Assembly: GCA_003499925.1 (NCBI GenBank)
Contig: DNRQ01000038.1
Location: 15,401 to 79,400, forward strand
Length of the DNA stretch: 64,000 bases
Direction of reading: 5' to 3'
Source: Geobacter sp.
GTDB taxonomy: Bacteria; Desulfobacterota; Desulfuromonadia; Geobacterales; Geobacteraceae
The notes below the pieces were generated by a model. That model saw only the letters and a list, made by a program, of their open reading frames with translations. It made no database searches and had not been told where the DNA came from. Of this stretch, positions 7,793 through 18,127 are shown one piece after another (the first letter of the stretch is position 1; each line of letters starts with the position of its first letter). The position numbers and the translations under genes were made by a program.

Positions 7793-7822
7793 CGTCTTTA
7801 ACAAAACCACGGGAACTAGAGC

Positions 7823-10800
7823 ATGGTAAAGAAGAGCCTTAAATACAGAGTATCGTTACCGTACCGGGTCTGCGCGCTGCTGCTTGCGCTGTCGACCGGA
7901 ACCTCGCCGGTCATCGCCGCTGCCGCGGCCCCTACCATACCCGGCTTTTACGGAGCGGTGCCGATGCCCGGAGCCCCGGCGGCCGGTACCCTTCCGGTAC
8001 TGCGTCCCGGCGGCACCCTGGTGGGAGCGACCGTGGGAGCCGCGGTCGGCAACACCCTGACCGTGAACCAGACCCAGTCCCAGGCGACCATCGACTGGAA
8101 GAGCTTCAACCTCGCCGCGGGTTCGGTGGTCCTTTTCAACCAGAAGCAAAACGGCGTCGCCCAGTCCCAGTGGGTCGCCCTGAACCGCATCTACGACGCC
8201 AACCCGAGCCTGATCTTCGGCAACCTGAAGGCGGACGGCAAGGTCTACCTGATCAACCGCAACGGCATCCTCTTCGGACCCGGCTCCCAGGTCAACGTCC
8301 ACTCCCTGGCCGCCTCCAACCTGAACATCAGCGACGCCAATTTCGCCGGCGGCAAGCTCCGCTTCAGCTCCGACCCCTACGACGGCAGCCAGGGGGCGCT
8401 CTCCGGCCAAGCCTATGTCTCGAATTACGGCAGCATCAGCACGGACAGCGGCGGTTCCGTTTTCCTGGTCGGCCCGAACGTGGTGAACGCCGGCAGCATC
8501 AGCTCCCCCTCAGGCAAGATCAACCTGATCGGGATGCAGGGTAGCGGCGAGGTGGAAAACATCGAAATCACTGCCGATGCTACCGGTAACGATGTCACCT
8601 ACTCCGACCTGCTGGTTCCCGGCACGGTATATAACGCAGAGAGCGGAAGGATGATCACCGAAGCCGGCGGCCGGATCGGCATGTACGGCGCAACGGTGCA
8701 GAACGACGGCCTGATTCGGGCGGTAACCGCGCTCAAGAAGGGGGGGGTCGTCTTCCTGTCCGCCCGTGACAGGGTAATAACCGGCGAGAAGAGCGTTATC
8801 GAGACCCCCGTCGATGGTTCAACGGAGACCGCCGCTCCCAGCTTCCTCTATAATCCGGGTGTGGTCAGTTTTAACGGCCTGTACACCAAAACGGCAGGCA
8901 GTTCCGACCTGCTGAATACCCTGAGCCTGATCGAACACCAGGGGGCGATCGTCGCTCCGTCCGGAACGGTAACCCTGACGGCAAAAGACCGCATCTTCCT
9001 CGGCGACAGCAGCAGCATCGATGTATCCGGCCTCTGGCTCGACCGCGCCGCCTCGGCCAACCTGATAAATGTGCAGCTCAACAGCGTGTACCTGCGCGAC
9101 GACTACGGACAGAAGAGCGGAGTACTTTTAGGGCAGAAGGCAACGGTAGATCTCCTTACCGGTTCCAATATCGGCAACCTGAGCAGCTACTATCTGGGGG
9201 GGGAGAAGAGCGCCCAGCAACGGAGCACCAACGGAGGCACCATACTTTTCGGGGATTCCAAGAAAGGAGGTGTCGTCCTCGGCGAGCTGGTCATGAAGCA
9301 GGGAGCCCGCATCGATTTCTCAGGGGGAGGAACCCACTATGCCTCTGGAACCATGGCCACCTCACGGCTGATATCGGGGAACAGAGTTTATGAATTGGCC
9401 ACTGCCCCGCAGTGGCTGCAGTATGATCGGGTTGCCGACAGCCAGACCAGGAGCCACGAGCGCTTCGGGATCAGCGAGCAGTTCAACGGACTCCATTTCG
9501 GCGGCGGGAGTTCGGTGCAGGATTTGACTGCGGCCCGGGTGGTCGGAAGCGATGCCGGTACCGCACAGTTCAAGGCCCGGGTGATGGTGCTTGACGGCAC
9601 CCTGCTCGGCGAGGTAACCCGGGGGCTGTACCAGACCGCGGTAACCAAGCGGTACGCTTTGGATACCACGACCAGCGGGACCCCGGATAATCCGGACTAC
9701 AGAATTTCCGTGGCCCGGGGCCTGGAGGAGCCGGTCGGCGGGACGGTAATCGCTGGTGAAGAGTGGGCTGCCGTCACAACAGAGGATAATAAGAGCAAAG
9801 ACTTCACTACCACCTCGATAACGGTCAGGCCGACCACGACCTCGCTTGCCGCTTCTTTCGGCGCTGCCGATGACCTCGGCTTGCTGAACACGGAGATTTC
9901 CGCATCCATGCTGAACCGGGCCGGATTGAGTTCGGTCAAACTTTTTGCCAATACCACCATCACCACCGAACAAGGGGCCGGCATCACCCTGCTGCCGGGA
10001 GGTAGCTACACTGCACGGGCCAGAGCTTTCGATTATCAGGGATCCATCGACATAGCGGGCGGCACGGTCGAGATGACCACCAGGCCCAACGTTTCGAGCT
10101 ATGCGACCCTCGACAATGCAGGGAACCCGCTCTACCGGCAGGTTCTCGAAACCATTTACCTGGCGCCGGGGAGCCGGATCTCTACGGCAGGGCTGGAGAT
10201 CGATAACAGTGCCGCTGGCAATGCCAATCCGCTGCCAAACAGTGCTCATATCGCAGGCGGTACCATCACCATTCAGGAGATGACCGAACAGGGGAGCTCC
10301 AACCTGCTCGGAACATCATCAAACGGGCACAGCGTTGTCGTGGCGACCGATGCGCTGCTGGATGTGAGCGGCGGTTACCTGATAGCCGCCGGCGGGAAGA
10401 TCGGCGGCGGAAATGCCGGCAAGCTGGAACTGAAAGGGTCGACCTTGAGCCTTGCCGGCGAGCTGAGAGGCTTCTCCCTCGCCGGCAAAAACGGCGGTGA
10501 GATCAGACTGCACGCAGGTGAGGTGCAGGTTGCGCAGCGTGACCTGTTTCTCCCCTCCGATACGCCGATGGATGCAACCATTCCCGAATATCTCCTGGGT
10601 AAGCTGGTGCTGGGAGAGGACCGGTTGAAGGATACCGGCTTTGCAAGGATCAGCCTTACCGCCATAAACGATCTCAGCTTCCTCGACGGCGCGGTATTGG
10701 CCCCCTCTCTTGTCAAGCGCGACCTGCCGGTACCCGCCATCGTCGCCCAGAGCAGCACAACCGGAAACATCGTGGTCCCGGCCGGCTACCATACAACCGC

Positions 10801-13800
10801 CGGCGATTATCTCGGGACCACCGCCATCTCGTTGCAGGCCGGGTTGAACATCTACGGCGGACAGGCGGGGGACGGGCCGCTTCCCACCGGTGGCACTGCG
10901 ACGAACAGCACGGACGCCCGGATCATCATCTCATCCGGTACGGGTCTCAAAGTCGCGCCGGGGGGAACTATTTCCCTCAACGCGCCTGCAGTGGAGATCG
11001 CCGGAACCCTCACGGCCTTGGGCGCAACTGTGAGCGTCAAGGCAACCCAAGCAGAGTTGACCCTGAAAAACGGCGGCGCGATCCTCGCGGGAGGCTTCAA
11101 CAGGGAGCTTTCCACGACGGTAGCCGGCCTGCCTGCCGGTTATTCGCCCCAGGCGGGAGGGAGCGTCACCCTGGAGTCCACCTCGTCTACCGGAGGAATT
11201 CTCCTTGAGGCGGGCTCCAAGGTGGATGTATCTGGTTCTGCACCCGCGGAGCAATTGGTGGCCGGCGCCGACGGAGTTCCGGTGATGGTCGCGGTCGCCG
11301 GCGACCCGGGCACCCTCAATCTCAGCTACGTGAACACCCTGACATTGGAGGGGGAACTAAGCGGCAAGGGGAAGCTGGATGGCGTGCGCGGCGCTTCCCT
11401 GAAGGTGGTGAAGTCGGCCAATGATCTACAGATAAACCAGGCGGATTTTGACCTCTACCTGAACAGCGGTTTCGATGCTCTGAGCTTTGCCAGCCCGACC
11501 GGATCGATCCTTTTCCCCGTGCGTCTGGATGCAACGGTAGGCCGGAGCCTGACTCTGGATGCCCAGAGAATCGCAGCTGCGGCCGGTGGGAACGTAACCT
11601 TGTTGGCCCCCTGGGTCACCCTGAAAAATACCTCGCTACCTGCGACCTCTCCGTTAGTTGCCGATAACGGCACGGGACGTGTGACCCTGGGCGGCGGCTA
11701 CCTCGACCTGCAGGGAAGCGTGCTCATGGATGGCTTCCAGGATGTCACCCTGCGGGCAGACCACGACCTGCGCCTGACGGACCGGGCCTACACCGTCGGA
11801 CAGACCACATCATGGCAAGGCTCCCTTGGAGTGACGGGCAACCTGGCCATGGAGGCGGCCCGCGTCTATCCCACCAGCATGACAGAGTTCACCATCACCT
11901 CGAAAGGCAAGACATCGATTCTGCCCGCAGCGACGCCTGACACCACCCCGCTCTACTCGGCCGGCGGGAGCCTCACTATCCTCGCTGAGGGGGGGATCGA
12001 GCATCGCGGTATCCTGGCGGCGCCAATGGGCAACATCACCCTGGACGCCGGCGCCGAGGGGAGGGTCTACCTGGCGGAAGGAAGCAGCATCACAACCGCC
12101 GGCTCTGCCGCAGTCTCCTATGGCAGTTACGATGGCTCCACCTGGACCACCAAGTACATAAACGATTCCAACAAGGGAGACGAGGTAACCGAGGCTCCGC
12201 AGAAATCGATCACTCTGGCCGGCAATGAGGTGATCGTGCGCGAGGGGGCTACCCAGGATGTCTCCGGCGGCGGATCGGTTTACACCACGCTGTTTCAATC
12301 GGGCCTTCCCGGCTCGGTCAACCCCCTTACCACTGACGGCCGTTATGTGATCCTGGCCGACAATTCCGTAAGGCTGCCCGGAAAGGCGATCTATCTGGAT
12401 GCTGCCCCGGAATACGGGCTCAAGGCCGGGGTCTATTCCGTGCTTCCGGCGGAGTACGCCTTCCTGCCGGGAGCCTTGGTCCTGGAAAAGACCAAGCTGA
12501 ACCTGACCGCAGGCCAGAAGGCGCTCTCGACGCAGGGGTACCAGGTGGTGGCCGGTTATGAAACCGTCACCGATACCTCTATCACTTCACGGCTGCGTAC
12601 CGGGTACAGCATCCGTAGCGCCACCGACGTCCTGGAGGAAGGGGATTTCACCGAGAAACGCTTCACAGCCGCAAACGGAGGCAATTTTACCCTCCAGGCC
12701 ACAGGGGGCGCGGCCTATGCCGGTACCCTGACTGAGCATCCGCTGACCGGCTTCAGCGGCGGCATGCTCTCCTTCAGCGCGAAGAACGTGCTGATAAGGG
12801 AGACAGCAGACACCCTGGATCCAGGTTTCGATTTCGGCAGTGCACTGCCCGACACTACGCTGCAATTGACGGCGGCCATGCTCTCCAGCCGGGATATCAA
12901 GGATATCAGGCTGGGGGACAGGCAGAGCACCGAAACGGTCACGGTGCAGACCGGGGCCGGTCTGATGGCGCCTTCCCTGACGCTCTCAGCCCATGAGGCG
13001 GTCACCATTGAAGGAGGCGGGTCGGTCCGGGCGCTGGGCGGGAACAATTCCGGCGGCACCGCTTCCGTGGTCACCCCCTCCGGTACCTTCGTTGTTGAGA
13101 AAAACGGAGAGCTGCGCGCCAAAAACGGTATCCGCCTGGACGTCGGCGGTACCTTGCTCAATGGCGAGATGTCGGCCGACAACGGCTCCATGTCTCTGAC
13201 CGCCGACAGGATCGTGTTCGCAGGCCACGACGCCACCCGGGGCGCCGGTGCGCTGTACCTGACCGACACCCTCCTGAACGATTTCGAGAATTATACCGAC
13301 CTGACGCTGGTCAGCCGCAGCGACATGGAATTTCTGAGGGACCTCGATCTGGAAACGGCAGGCTCCCTGACCCTGGACGCCGCCAAGTACCTCGGCTCCA
13401 CCGGCGCCGAGGTCTCTCTTACGGCAGCAAACCGACTGACACTGCTCAACTCAGGCACCGCATCCCAGACGGCAACGCTATCCGCCGATGCCACCGCCTC
13501 GCTCTCCCTGACCGCCTCGGAGATCGTGGTGGCCCCGCGCCTGCTGGGAACCAAGGGGAACATCGTCTTCGACGAGTTCGGATCGGTGGCGCTGAACAGC
13601 AGCAACGACCTGACCTTGAAAGGCGCCGGAACCATCAAGACCCCGGGCGATCTGACCCTGTCAGCCGCCAGGGTGACGACGTCCTTCGACAGATATGACG
13701 CAGATCCAGCCAACCCGGCCGACGTGTCCATCCCCTATACCGCTGCCGATATTACTCTGGATGCGCGCAGCGGCCAAGTCCGCATCGTGGGCAATGGCCG

Positions 13801-16800
13801 CGCCGCAGGCGCTACCAGCACCCCTGGCGGTTCCCTGGAGATCCTGGGCGCATCGATCACCGTGGGCGATACGAACGGCAATGCAACCGGCAGGAAGCAA
13901 ACGGTCCTGGATGTGGCCTCCGGCCAGCTGGATCTCACCGCCACAGGCGACATCGTCATCACCGACAAGACAAGCATCCTGGCCAAGGGGAGCAAGAGCC
14001 CGGCTCCTATGCAGTCCGGCGTCTACCAGTATGCCTCGGGCGGCCGGATCGCGGTTCACAGTTCAACAGGAAAAATCGACCTGGCCCGGGGGAGCACGCT
14101 CGACGTGTCGGCATCGGACCGGGGTGACGCCGGGGCCATAACGCTTTCGGCCGCTGCCGAAGGCGTCACCATGGCCGGCGCCGTCAAGGGATCGGCCGGC
14201 AACGGAAAGGGGGGCTCGTTCACCATCGACAGCGCCACGCTGGACGGCTCGGGCGGGCTGGACGGGTTGAGCAAAGCCCTGTCCCAAGGCGGCCTCAACG
14301 ATCTGATCAATATCCGATCCCGCGCCGGCGACCTCTCTCTGGCAGTCGGCAGCACCCTGGCCGGTCGGGAGATCGTGGTGGCGGCCGATGCCGGCGCAAT
14401 CGACCTGCACGGCAAGATCAAAGCCGACGGCGTGAAGGCAGGCGACACGGGTGGCCGGGTGGAACTGTACGCCGGGACTGCCCTGACCCTGGAAGCCGGG
14501 TCGGCCATCTCCGCCAAGGGTAGCGCCGGCGCGAATGGCGGCACGGTTTCTCTCAGTACCCTGGCGGCCGACAAGATAGCGGGCAATTACGCCCTTCGGG
14601 TTCAGGGCGGGGCAGGGATCGAGGTTTCCGGCGGAGCTGGTGCAACAGGTGGCAGCGTATCGCTGCGCGCCTATCAGATGGGGGGAAACGATGTGAATAT
14701 CGCTTCTCTTCCGGCCGACGCGGTCACCGGTGCTTCGCGCGTTTCCGTGGAGGCGGCGCGAAGCTACCGGGGGGTCACCGACATCGGCGCTGCCGACCGC
14801 TATCTGGCTGACGCCGACAACTTCATGAAGAATGGCAGCGCCATTAGGACCCGCCTGTTCGGCGACGCGTCACCAAACCGCCTGCAGGCCGGGATAGAGC
14901 TGGCAAGTGCAGCGGGTGCCGATCTGACCCTGGACAAGGCATGGGATCTTTCCCAGTTGCGGCCTGGCGGCGAAGCAGGAGTAGTGACGCTTCGGGCCGG
15001 CAAAAACCTGCTCATAAATCAGCATCTCATCGACGCCCCGACTGCCATGGGGGGACTCCACAGCACGACCATGCAAGACTCCTGGGGGATCAACCTGATC
15101 GCGGGGGGGGCTGCAACCGCTGCCAATTATAGGGCTGTCGCAAACGGATCTTCCCTCGCGGCCGGGACCGGAGAGCTCAAAATTGCCCTTGGCAAAGCGG
15201 TGTACAGCGAAAATGCTCCGATTGCCTTCGCAGCCGGCAAAGACGTGACTCTCTCCGGCTGGTCCGCTGGCAACGGCCCGGGCTACATGATCAACAGCGC
15301 GATGAGATACAACTTGGGGAGTTACGGCGGGGGCATCCGGGGACAGGCGGGGAACGACCTGAACCTGAAGGCCGCGGGCAGCGCCATCCAGACCGCGCTG
15401 GGCGACATCGACATCAGGGGGGGCGGGAATCTCGACCTGGGGTCGGATGCCAACAGCAGCGGCGCCATCCGCACCACCGGCGAATACGACAAATACGACG
15501 CTAACGGAAACTTGACGCAGGTCGAGACCATGCCCGGAACCGGCAGATTCGTGGCTGCCGGCACGACCAGCTACTGGACTTACCAAAATGGCGGCAGCAT
15601 AGCTCTGGATCTGGCGGGATCGGTGCAAGGCAATTTGAGCGCAGACAACGGCTGGGACGGCGCCTATATCGACCCGACGGTACCCCTAGTGGCAAAAACC
15701 AGCAACCCCTGGTATCTGGCCGCCGGATTTGGCGGCAAGGAAAGCAGCATCACCAGTGCTGTGGAAATCCCGGTTACCGTGGGGATCGCCACCATGGGAG
15801 ACGGGGATATCTCGGTGCGCACCGGTGGCTCTTTGCTGACCCAGGTCGGAGCTTTCGGCAAGGGGGACCTGGAGGTCAAAAGCGGTGGGGAGATGATCGG
15901 CCGATTCCGCGTCATGAACGGCACGGCGAACTTGACCAGCGGCGGCGGTTTCGGCAAGGACGATCCGGGCAACCCAACGTACCGATCAATCATCGAAATG
16001 GCCGCGTCGCAGGTGAAGGTGGTCGCCCAAGGGGATGTGAATCTCGGCGCGGTACTCAACCCGGACAACAGTAGGGACCGTATTTTCTGGGGCTCTAATA
16101 ACAAGAGATACTGGAACCTCACCTATGACCAGCATTCCGCGGCCTCAATAACCTCGCTGGCCGGCAATGCAACCTTTTACGGCACCGACAATTATGCCGG
16201 ATACACGAATTTGACGGTGGCACAGAACAGCTTTCTGGCTGATCGCAAGAGCATCCTTCCCGCCACCTTCTCAATGGCGGCCGCCGGGAACCTGAACATT
16301 GGCAGCACTTTTTCACTGGCACCCTCGGAGTCGGGAAATCTGTCGCTGTCCGCCATCGGCAATATCAATGGCTCCGGTAGCACATCGCCCAACTCGGTCA
16401 CGATGAACGACGTGGATGCGATAGGCGATTTCTACGGACGCCAGCTAGACGTAGGCACCGAACATTCGAAAAAACTGCTCTCCGAGAGCGTGCCAACCGA
16501 CTCCTTAACGGCGCATGCCCAAGTGAACCACCTGAAGGACAGCGAGCCCGTGCTTGTCGCGGCGGGAAACGATATCAACAACATCCGCCTGGTGTTGAAC
16601 AAGCATGCCCGCATCACAGCAGGCAACGACATCCGCCGGCTCGATCTCATCGGGCAGAATAACTCCCCGGATAGCGTGACGATGGTTTCGGCCGCAGGGA
16701 GCATCGATCAGGGCATAACCGGCACCACGGCAACCAAGGTCGATCTCAGCGGTAATCTGTCGTATTCCACCGCTTATCCCGAGATCGTCATCGGGGGGCC

Positions 16801-17953
16801 GGGAACTCTGCTGGTTCAGGCAGGCGAAAGCATCAACCTTGGCGATTCCCGCGGCATCCAGTCGATAGGGAACCTGATGAATCGTGGATTCAGCGGCGGT
16901 GCTACCGACAGCACCATCATCGTCGCCGCCGGAGCAAAGAGCCTGGAAGCCGGTGCAGAAGCCACCAAGGCGACTGCATTTTTCAAGACGCTGGATGAGA
17001 AAGGGTCGCGTTATTCCGAGCTCAAGGCAGCCGGAAAGGACGACGAGGCCAAGATAGAAGTCGATGCCGCCCGCGCTGCGATCAAGACCTATTTTGTCGA
17101 GCCGGAGGAGCCCGGGGGAGACGGCAGCCTTACCATGGTCGATTCGGAAATCAGCTCCGGCAAGGGAGACATGTACATCATGACCCGTGGCGACCTCAAT
17201 GTCGGTAAGACGGCACTGCAGGATCCCACCAAGCTCCGGGCCAATACCGGTATCAACTCCACCTTCGGCGGCGGGATTAACATCTTTACCGGGAACGATA
17301 TCAACGTCAACGAGTCGCGGGTGATGACCTTCATGGGGGGCAACATGGTCATCTGGAGCGACCAGGGGGACATCAATGCGGGTCGCGGCTCCAAGACCAC
17401 GGTCAGCTCCGCTGGACAAAACGACTACAAATACGATGAGAACGGCAATATCGTCGCCATCATCTTCAAGGTCCCCGCAGTAGGCAGCGGACTGCGCGCC
17501 CTTACCTATGATCCGGACGGTTCCTCGGGTCCCCTGCAGGCGCCCGAACCCGGTGACATCCACGCCTATGCGCCGAGTGGCGCCATCGACGCCGGCGAGG
17601 CCGGGATCGCCGGGGGCAAGCTTATTCTGGGGGCGACCCAGGTGCTGAACGCCAAGAACATCAGCTTCTCGGCCGGGTCGGTCGGCGTGCCGACCGGATC
17701 GGACAACTCGATCAGCCTGGGGGCCCTGGGAGGGAACAGCAGCCTGGCCGACTCCGGCAAGATGATCGAGCAATCCTCGTCGGTCGGCGCGGCCAAGGAG
17801 CGAAACGCCCAGCAGACGGCCGCGGTGGACGACTTCCTCTCCAAGTGGCTCGACCTCAGGATCATCAGCTTCGACGACGACGGCCAGGCTCCCGCCACGG
17901 AGGGGGAGGGGAAGGGCGACCGGGATAAAGCGAAGAAGCAGGAGAAGAAGTAG
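7823..17953 (+). CDS. Giant filamentous-haemagglutinin-type TpsA adhesin
   Basis: 3,376 residues in one uninterrupted frame. An N-terminal export signal (about 1-34) precedes a TPS secretion domain at roughly 60-260, with NQTQSQATIDWKSFNL near 81 and NRNGILFGPGSQV near 146 in place of the canonical NPNG motif. The rest is a long series of short beta-helix repeats rich in GG, LTLxA and SGG patterns, as in FHA/HMW-type exoproteins. There is no membrane anchor or sorting tail. The C terminus is a short conserved-looking FLSKWLDLRIISFDDD segment followed by a Lys/Glu-rich tail. It should be exported through the preceding TpsB and form a fibre on the cell surface. Only a weak ribosome-binding site (GGGAAC) precedes the start. 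Confidence 0.93.
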   Translation: MVKKSLKYRVSLPYRVCALLLALSTGTSPVIAAAAAPTIPGFYGAVPMPGAPAAGTLPVLRPGGTLVGATVGAAVGNTLTVNQTQSQATIDWKSFNLAAGSVVLFNQKQNGVAQSQWVALNRIYDANPSLIFGNLKADGKVYLINRNGILFGPGSQVNVHSLAASNLNISDANFAGGKLRFSSDPYDGSQGALSGQAYVSNYGSISTDSGGSVFLVGPNVVNAGSISSPSGKINLIGMQGSGEVENIEITADATGNDVTYSDLLVPGTVYNAESGRMITEAGGRIGMYGATVQNDGLIRAVTALKKGGVVFLSARDRVITGEKSVIETPVDGSTETAAPSFLYNPGVVSFNGLYTKTAGSSDLLNTLSLIEHQGAIVAPSGTVTLTAKDRIFLGDSSSIDVSGLWLDRAASANLINVQLNSVYLRDDYGQKSGVLLGQKATVDLLTGSNIGNLSSYYLGGEKSAQQRSTNGGTILFGDSKKGGVVLGELVMKQGARIDFSGGGTHYASGTMATSRLISGNRVYELATAPQWLQYDRVADSQTRSHERFGISEQFNGLHFGGGSSVQDLTAARVVGSDAGTAQFKARVMVLDGTLLGEVTRGLYQTAVTKRYALDTTTSGTPDNPDYRISVARGLEEPVGGTVIAGEEWAAVTTEDNKSKDFTTTSITVRPTTTSLAASFGAADDLGLLNTEISASMLNRAGLSSVKLFANTTITTEQGAGITLLPGGSYTARARAFDYQGSIDIAGGTVEMTTRPNVSSYATLDNAGNPLYRQVLETIYLAPGSRISTAGLEIDNSAAGNANPLPNSAHIAGGTITIQEMTEQGSSNLLGTSSNGHSVVVATDALLDVSGGYLIAAGGKIGGGNAGKLELKGSTLSLAGELRGFSLAGKNGGEIRLHAGEVQVAQRDLFLPSDTPMDATIPEYLLGKLVLGEDRLKDTGFARISLTAINDLSFLDGAVLAPSLVKRDLPVPAIVAQSSTTGNIVVPAGYHTTAGDYLGTTAISLQAGLNIYGGQAGDGPLPTGGTATNSTDARIIISSGTGLKVAPGGTISLNAPAVEIAGTLTALGATVSVKATQAELTLKNGGAILAGGFNRELSTTVAGLPAGYSPQAGGSVTLESTSSTGGILLEAGSKVDVSGSAPAEQLVAGADGVPVMVAVAGDPGTLNLSYVNTLTLEGELSGKGKLDGVRGASLKVVKSANDLQINQADFDLYLNSGFDALSFASPTGSILFPVRLDATVGRSLTLDAQRIAAAAGGNVTLLAPWVTLKNTSLPATSPLVADNGTGRVTLGGGYLDLQGSVLMDGFQDVTLRADHDLRLTDRAYTVGQTTSWQGSLGVTGNLAMEAARVYPTSMTEFTITSKGKTSILPAATPDTTPLYSAGGSLTILAEGGIEHRGILAAPMGNITLDAGAEGRVYLAEGSSITTAGSAAVSYGSYDGSTWTTKYINDSNKGDEVTEAPQKSITLAGNEVIVREGATQDVSGGGSVYTTLFQSGLPGSVNPLTTDGRYVILADNSVRLPGKAIYLDAAPEYGLKAGVYSVLPAEYAFLPGALVLEKTKLNLTAGQKALSTQGYQVVAGYETVTDTSITSRLRTGYSIRSATDVLEEGDFTEKRFTAANGGNFTLQATGGAAYAGTLTEHPLTGFSGGMLSFSAKNVLIRETADTLDPGFDFGSALPDTTLQLTAAMLSSRDIKDIRLGDRQSTETVTVQTGAGLMAPSLTLSAHEAVTIEGGGSVRALGGNNSGGTASVVTPSGTFVVEKNGELRAKNGIRLDVGGTLLNGEMSADNGSMSLTADRIVFAGHDATRGAGALYLTDTLLNDFENYTDLTLVSRSDMEFLRDLDLETAGSLTLDAAKYLGSTGAEVSLTAANRLTLLNSGTASQTATLSADATASLSLTASEIVVAPRLLGTKGNIVFDEFGSVALNSSNDLTLKGAGTIKTPGDLTLSAARVTTSFDRYDADPANPADVSIPYTAADITLDARSGQVRIVGNGRAAGATSTPGGSLEILGASITVGDTNGNATGRKQTVLDVASGQLDLTATGDIVITDKTSILAKGSKSPAPMQSGVYQYASGGRIAVHSSTGKIDLARGSTLDVSASDRGDAGAITLSAAAEGVTMAGAVKGSAGNGKGGSFTIDSATLDGSGGLDGLSKALSQGGLNDLINIRSRAGDLSLAVGSTLAGREIVVAADAGAIDLHGKIKADGVKAGDTGGRVELYAGTALTLEAGSAISAKGSAGANGGTVSLSTLAADKIAGNYALRVQGGAGIEVSGGAGATGGSVSLRAYQMGGNDVNIASLPADAVTGASRVSVEAARSYRGVTDIGAADRYLADADNFMKNGSAIRTRLFGDASPNRLQAGIELASAAGADLTLDKAWDLSQLRPGGEAGVVTLRAGKNLLINQHLIDAPTAMGGLHSTTMQDSWGINLIAGGAATAANYRAVANGSSLAAGTGELKIALGKAVYSENAPIAFAAGKDVTLSGWSAGNGPGYMINSAMRYNLGSYGGGIRGQAGNDLNLKAAGSAIQTALGDIDIRGGGNLDLGSDANSSGAIRTTGEYDKYDANGNLTQVETMPGTGRFVAAGTTSYWTYQNGGSIALDLAGSVQGNLSADNGWDGAYIDPTVPLVAKTSNPWYLAAGFGGKESSITSAVEIPVTVGIATMGDGDISVRTGGSLLTQVGAFGKGDLEVKSGGEMIGRFRVMNGTANLTSGGGFGKDDPGNPTYRSIIEMAASQVKVVAQGDVNLGAVLNPDNSRDRIFWGSNNKRYWNLTYDQHSAASITSLAGNATFYGTDNYAGYTNLTVAQNSFLADRKSILPATFSMAAAGNLNIGSTFSLAPSESGNLSLSAIGNINGSGSTSPNSVTMNDVDAIGDFYGRQLDVGTEHSKKLLSESVPTDSLTAHAQVNHLKDSEPVLVAAGNDINNIRLVLNKHARITAGNDIRRLDLIGQNNSPDSVTMVSAAGSIDQGITGTTATKVDLSGNLSYSTAYPEIVIGGPGTLLVQAGESINLGDSRGIQSIGNLMNRGFSGGATDSTIIVAAGAKSLEAGAEATKATAFFKTLDEKGSRYSELKAAGKDDEAKIEVDAARAAIKTYFVEPEEPGGDGSLTMVDSEISSGKGDMYIMTRGDLNVGKTALQDPTKLRANTGINSTFGGGINIFTGNDINVNESRVMTFMGGNMVIWSDQGDINAGRGSKTTVSSAGQNDYKYDENGNIVAIIFKVPAVGSGLRALTYDPDGSSGPLQAPEPGDIHAYAPSGAIDAGEAGIAGGKLILGATQVLNAKNISFSAGSVGVPTGSDNSISLGALGGNSSLADSGKMIEQSSSVGAAKERNAQQTAAVDDFLSKWLDLRIISFDDDGQAPATEGEGKGDRDKAKKQEKK

Positions 17954-18031
17954 CACTCCCTCCACTCTGCGAGGGGCGGCAGCCGAGACCGGGACGGGCT
18001 TTGCCTAAACTTTAGTCGGCTGTCTGCTGGT

Positions 18032-18050
18032 TGTAACAAAAGTGGTTTAG
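18032..18050 (+). promoter_or_regulatory. Promoter-like TGTAAC motif before the ExbB fusion gene
   Basis: TGTAACAAAAGTGGTTTAG lies 78-96 bp before the ExbB-fusion start, in the 174-bp gap after the adhesin gene. It resembles the motif at 5023 (shared TGTAACAAA) but has GGTTTAG in place of TGCTAG. A second promoter for the energy-transduction genes is possible. Confidence 0.3.
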
Positions 18051-18127
18051 AGTCCCAATTTTTAACAGGGTGCTCCCGCGCGCGGCTCTGGCGGGAAACG
18101 GAGCCAAAATGAGATCGGAGGAGTTGC

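Noticed and set aside
14118..17190. RGD tripeptides in the adhesin
   Set aside because: Two RGD occurrences in 3,376 residues are expected by chance and prove no cell-binding role.
16505..17965. Minus-strand 486-codon frame opposite the end of the adhesin gene
   Set aside because: High-GC shadow without recognisable domains.
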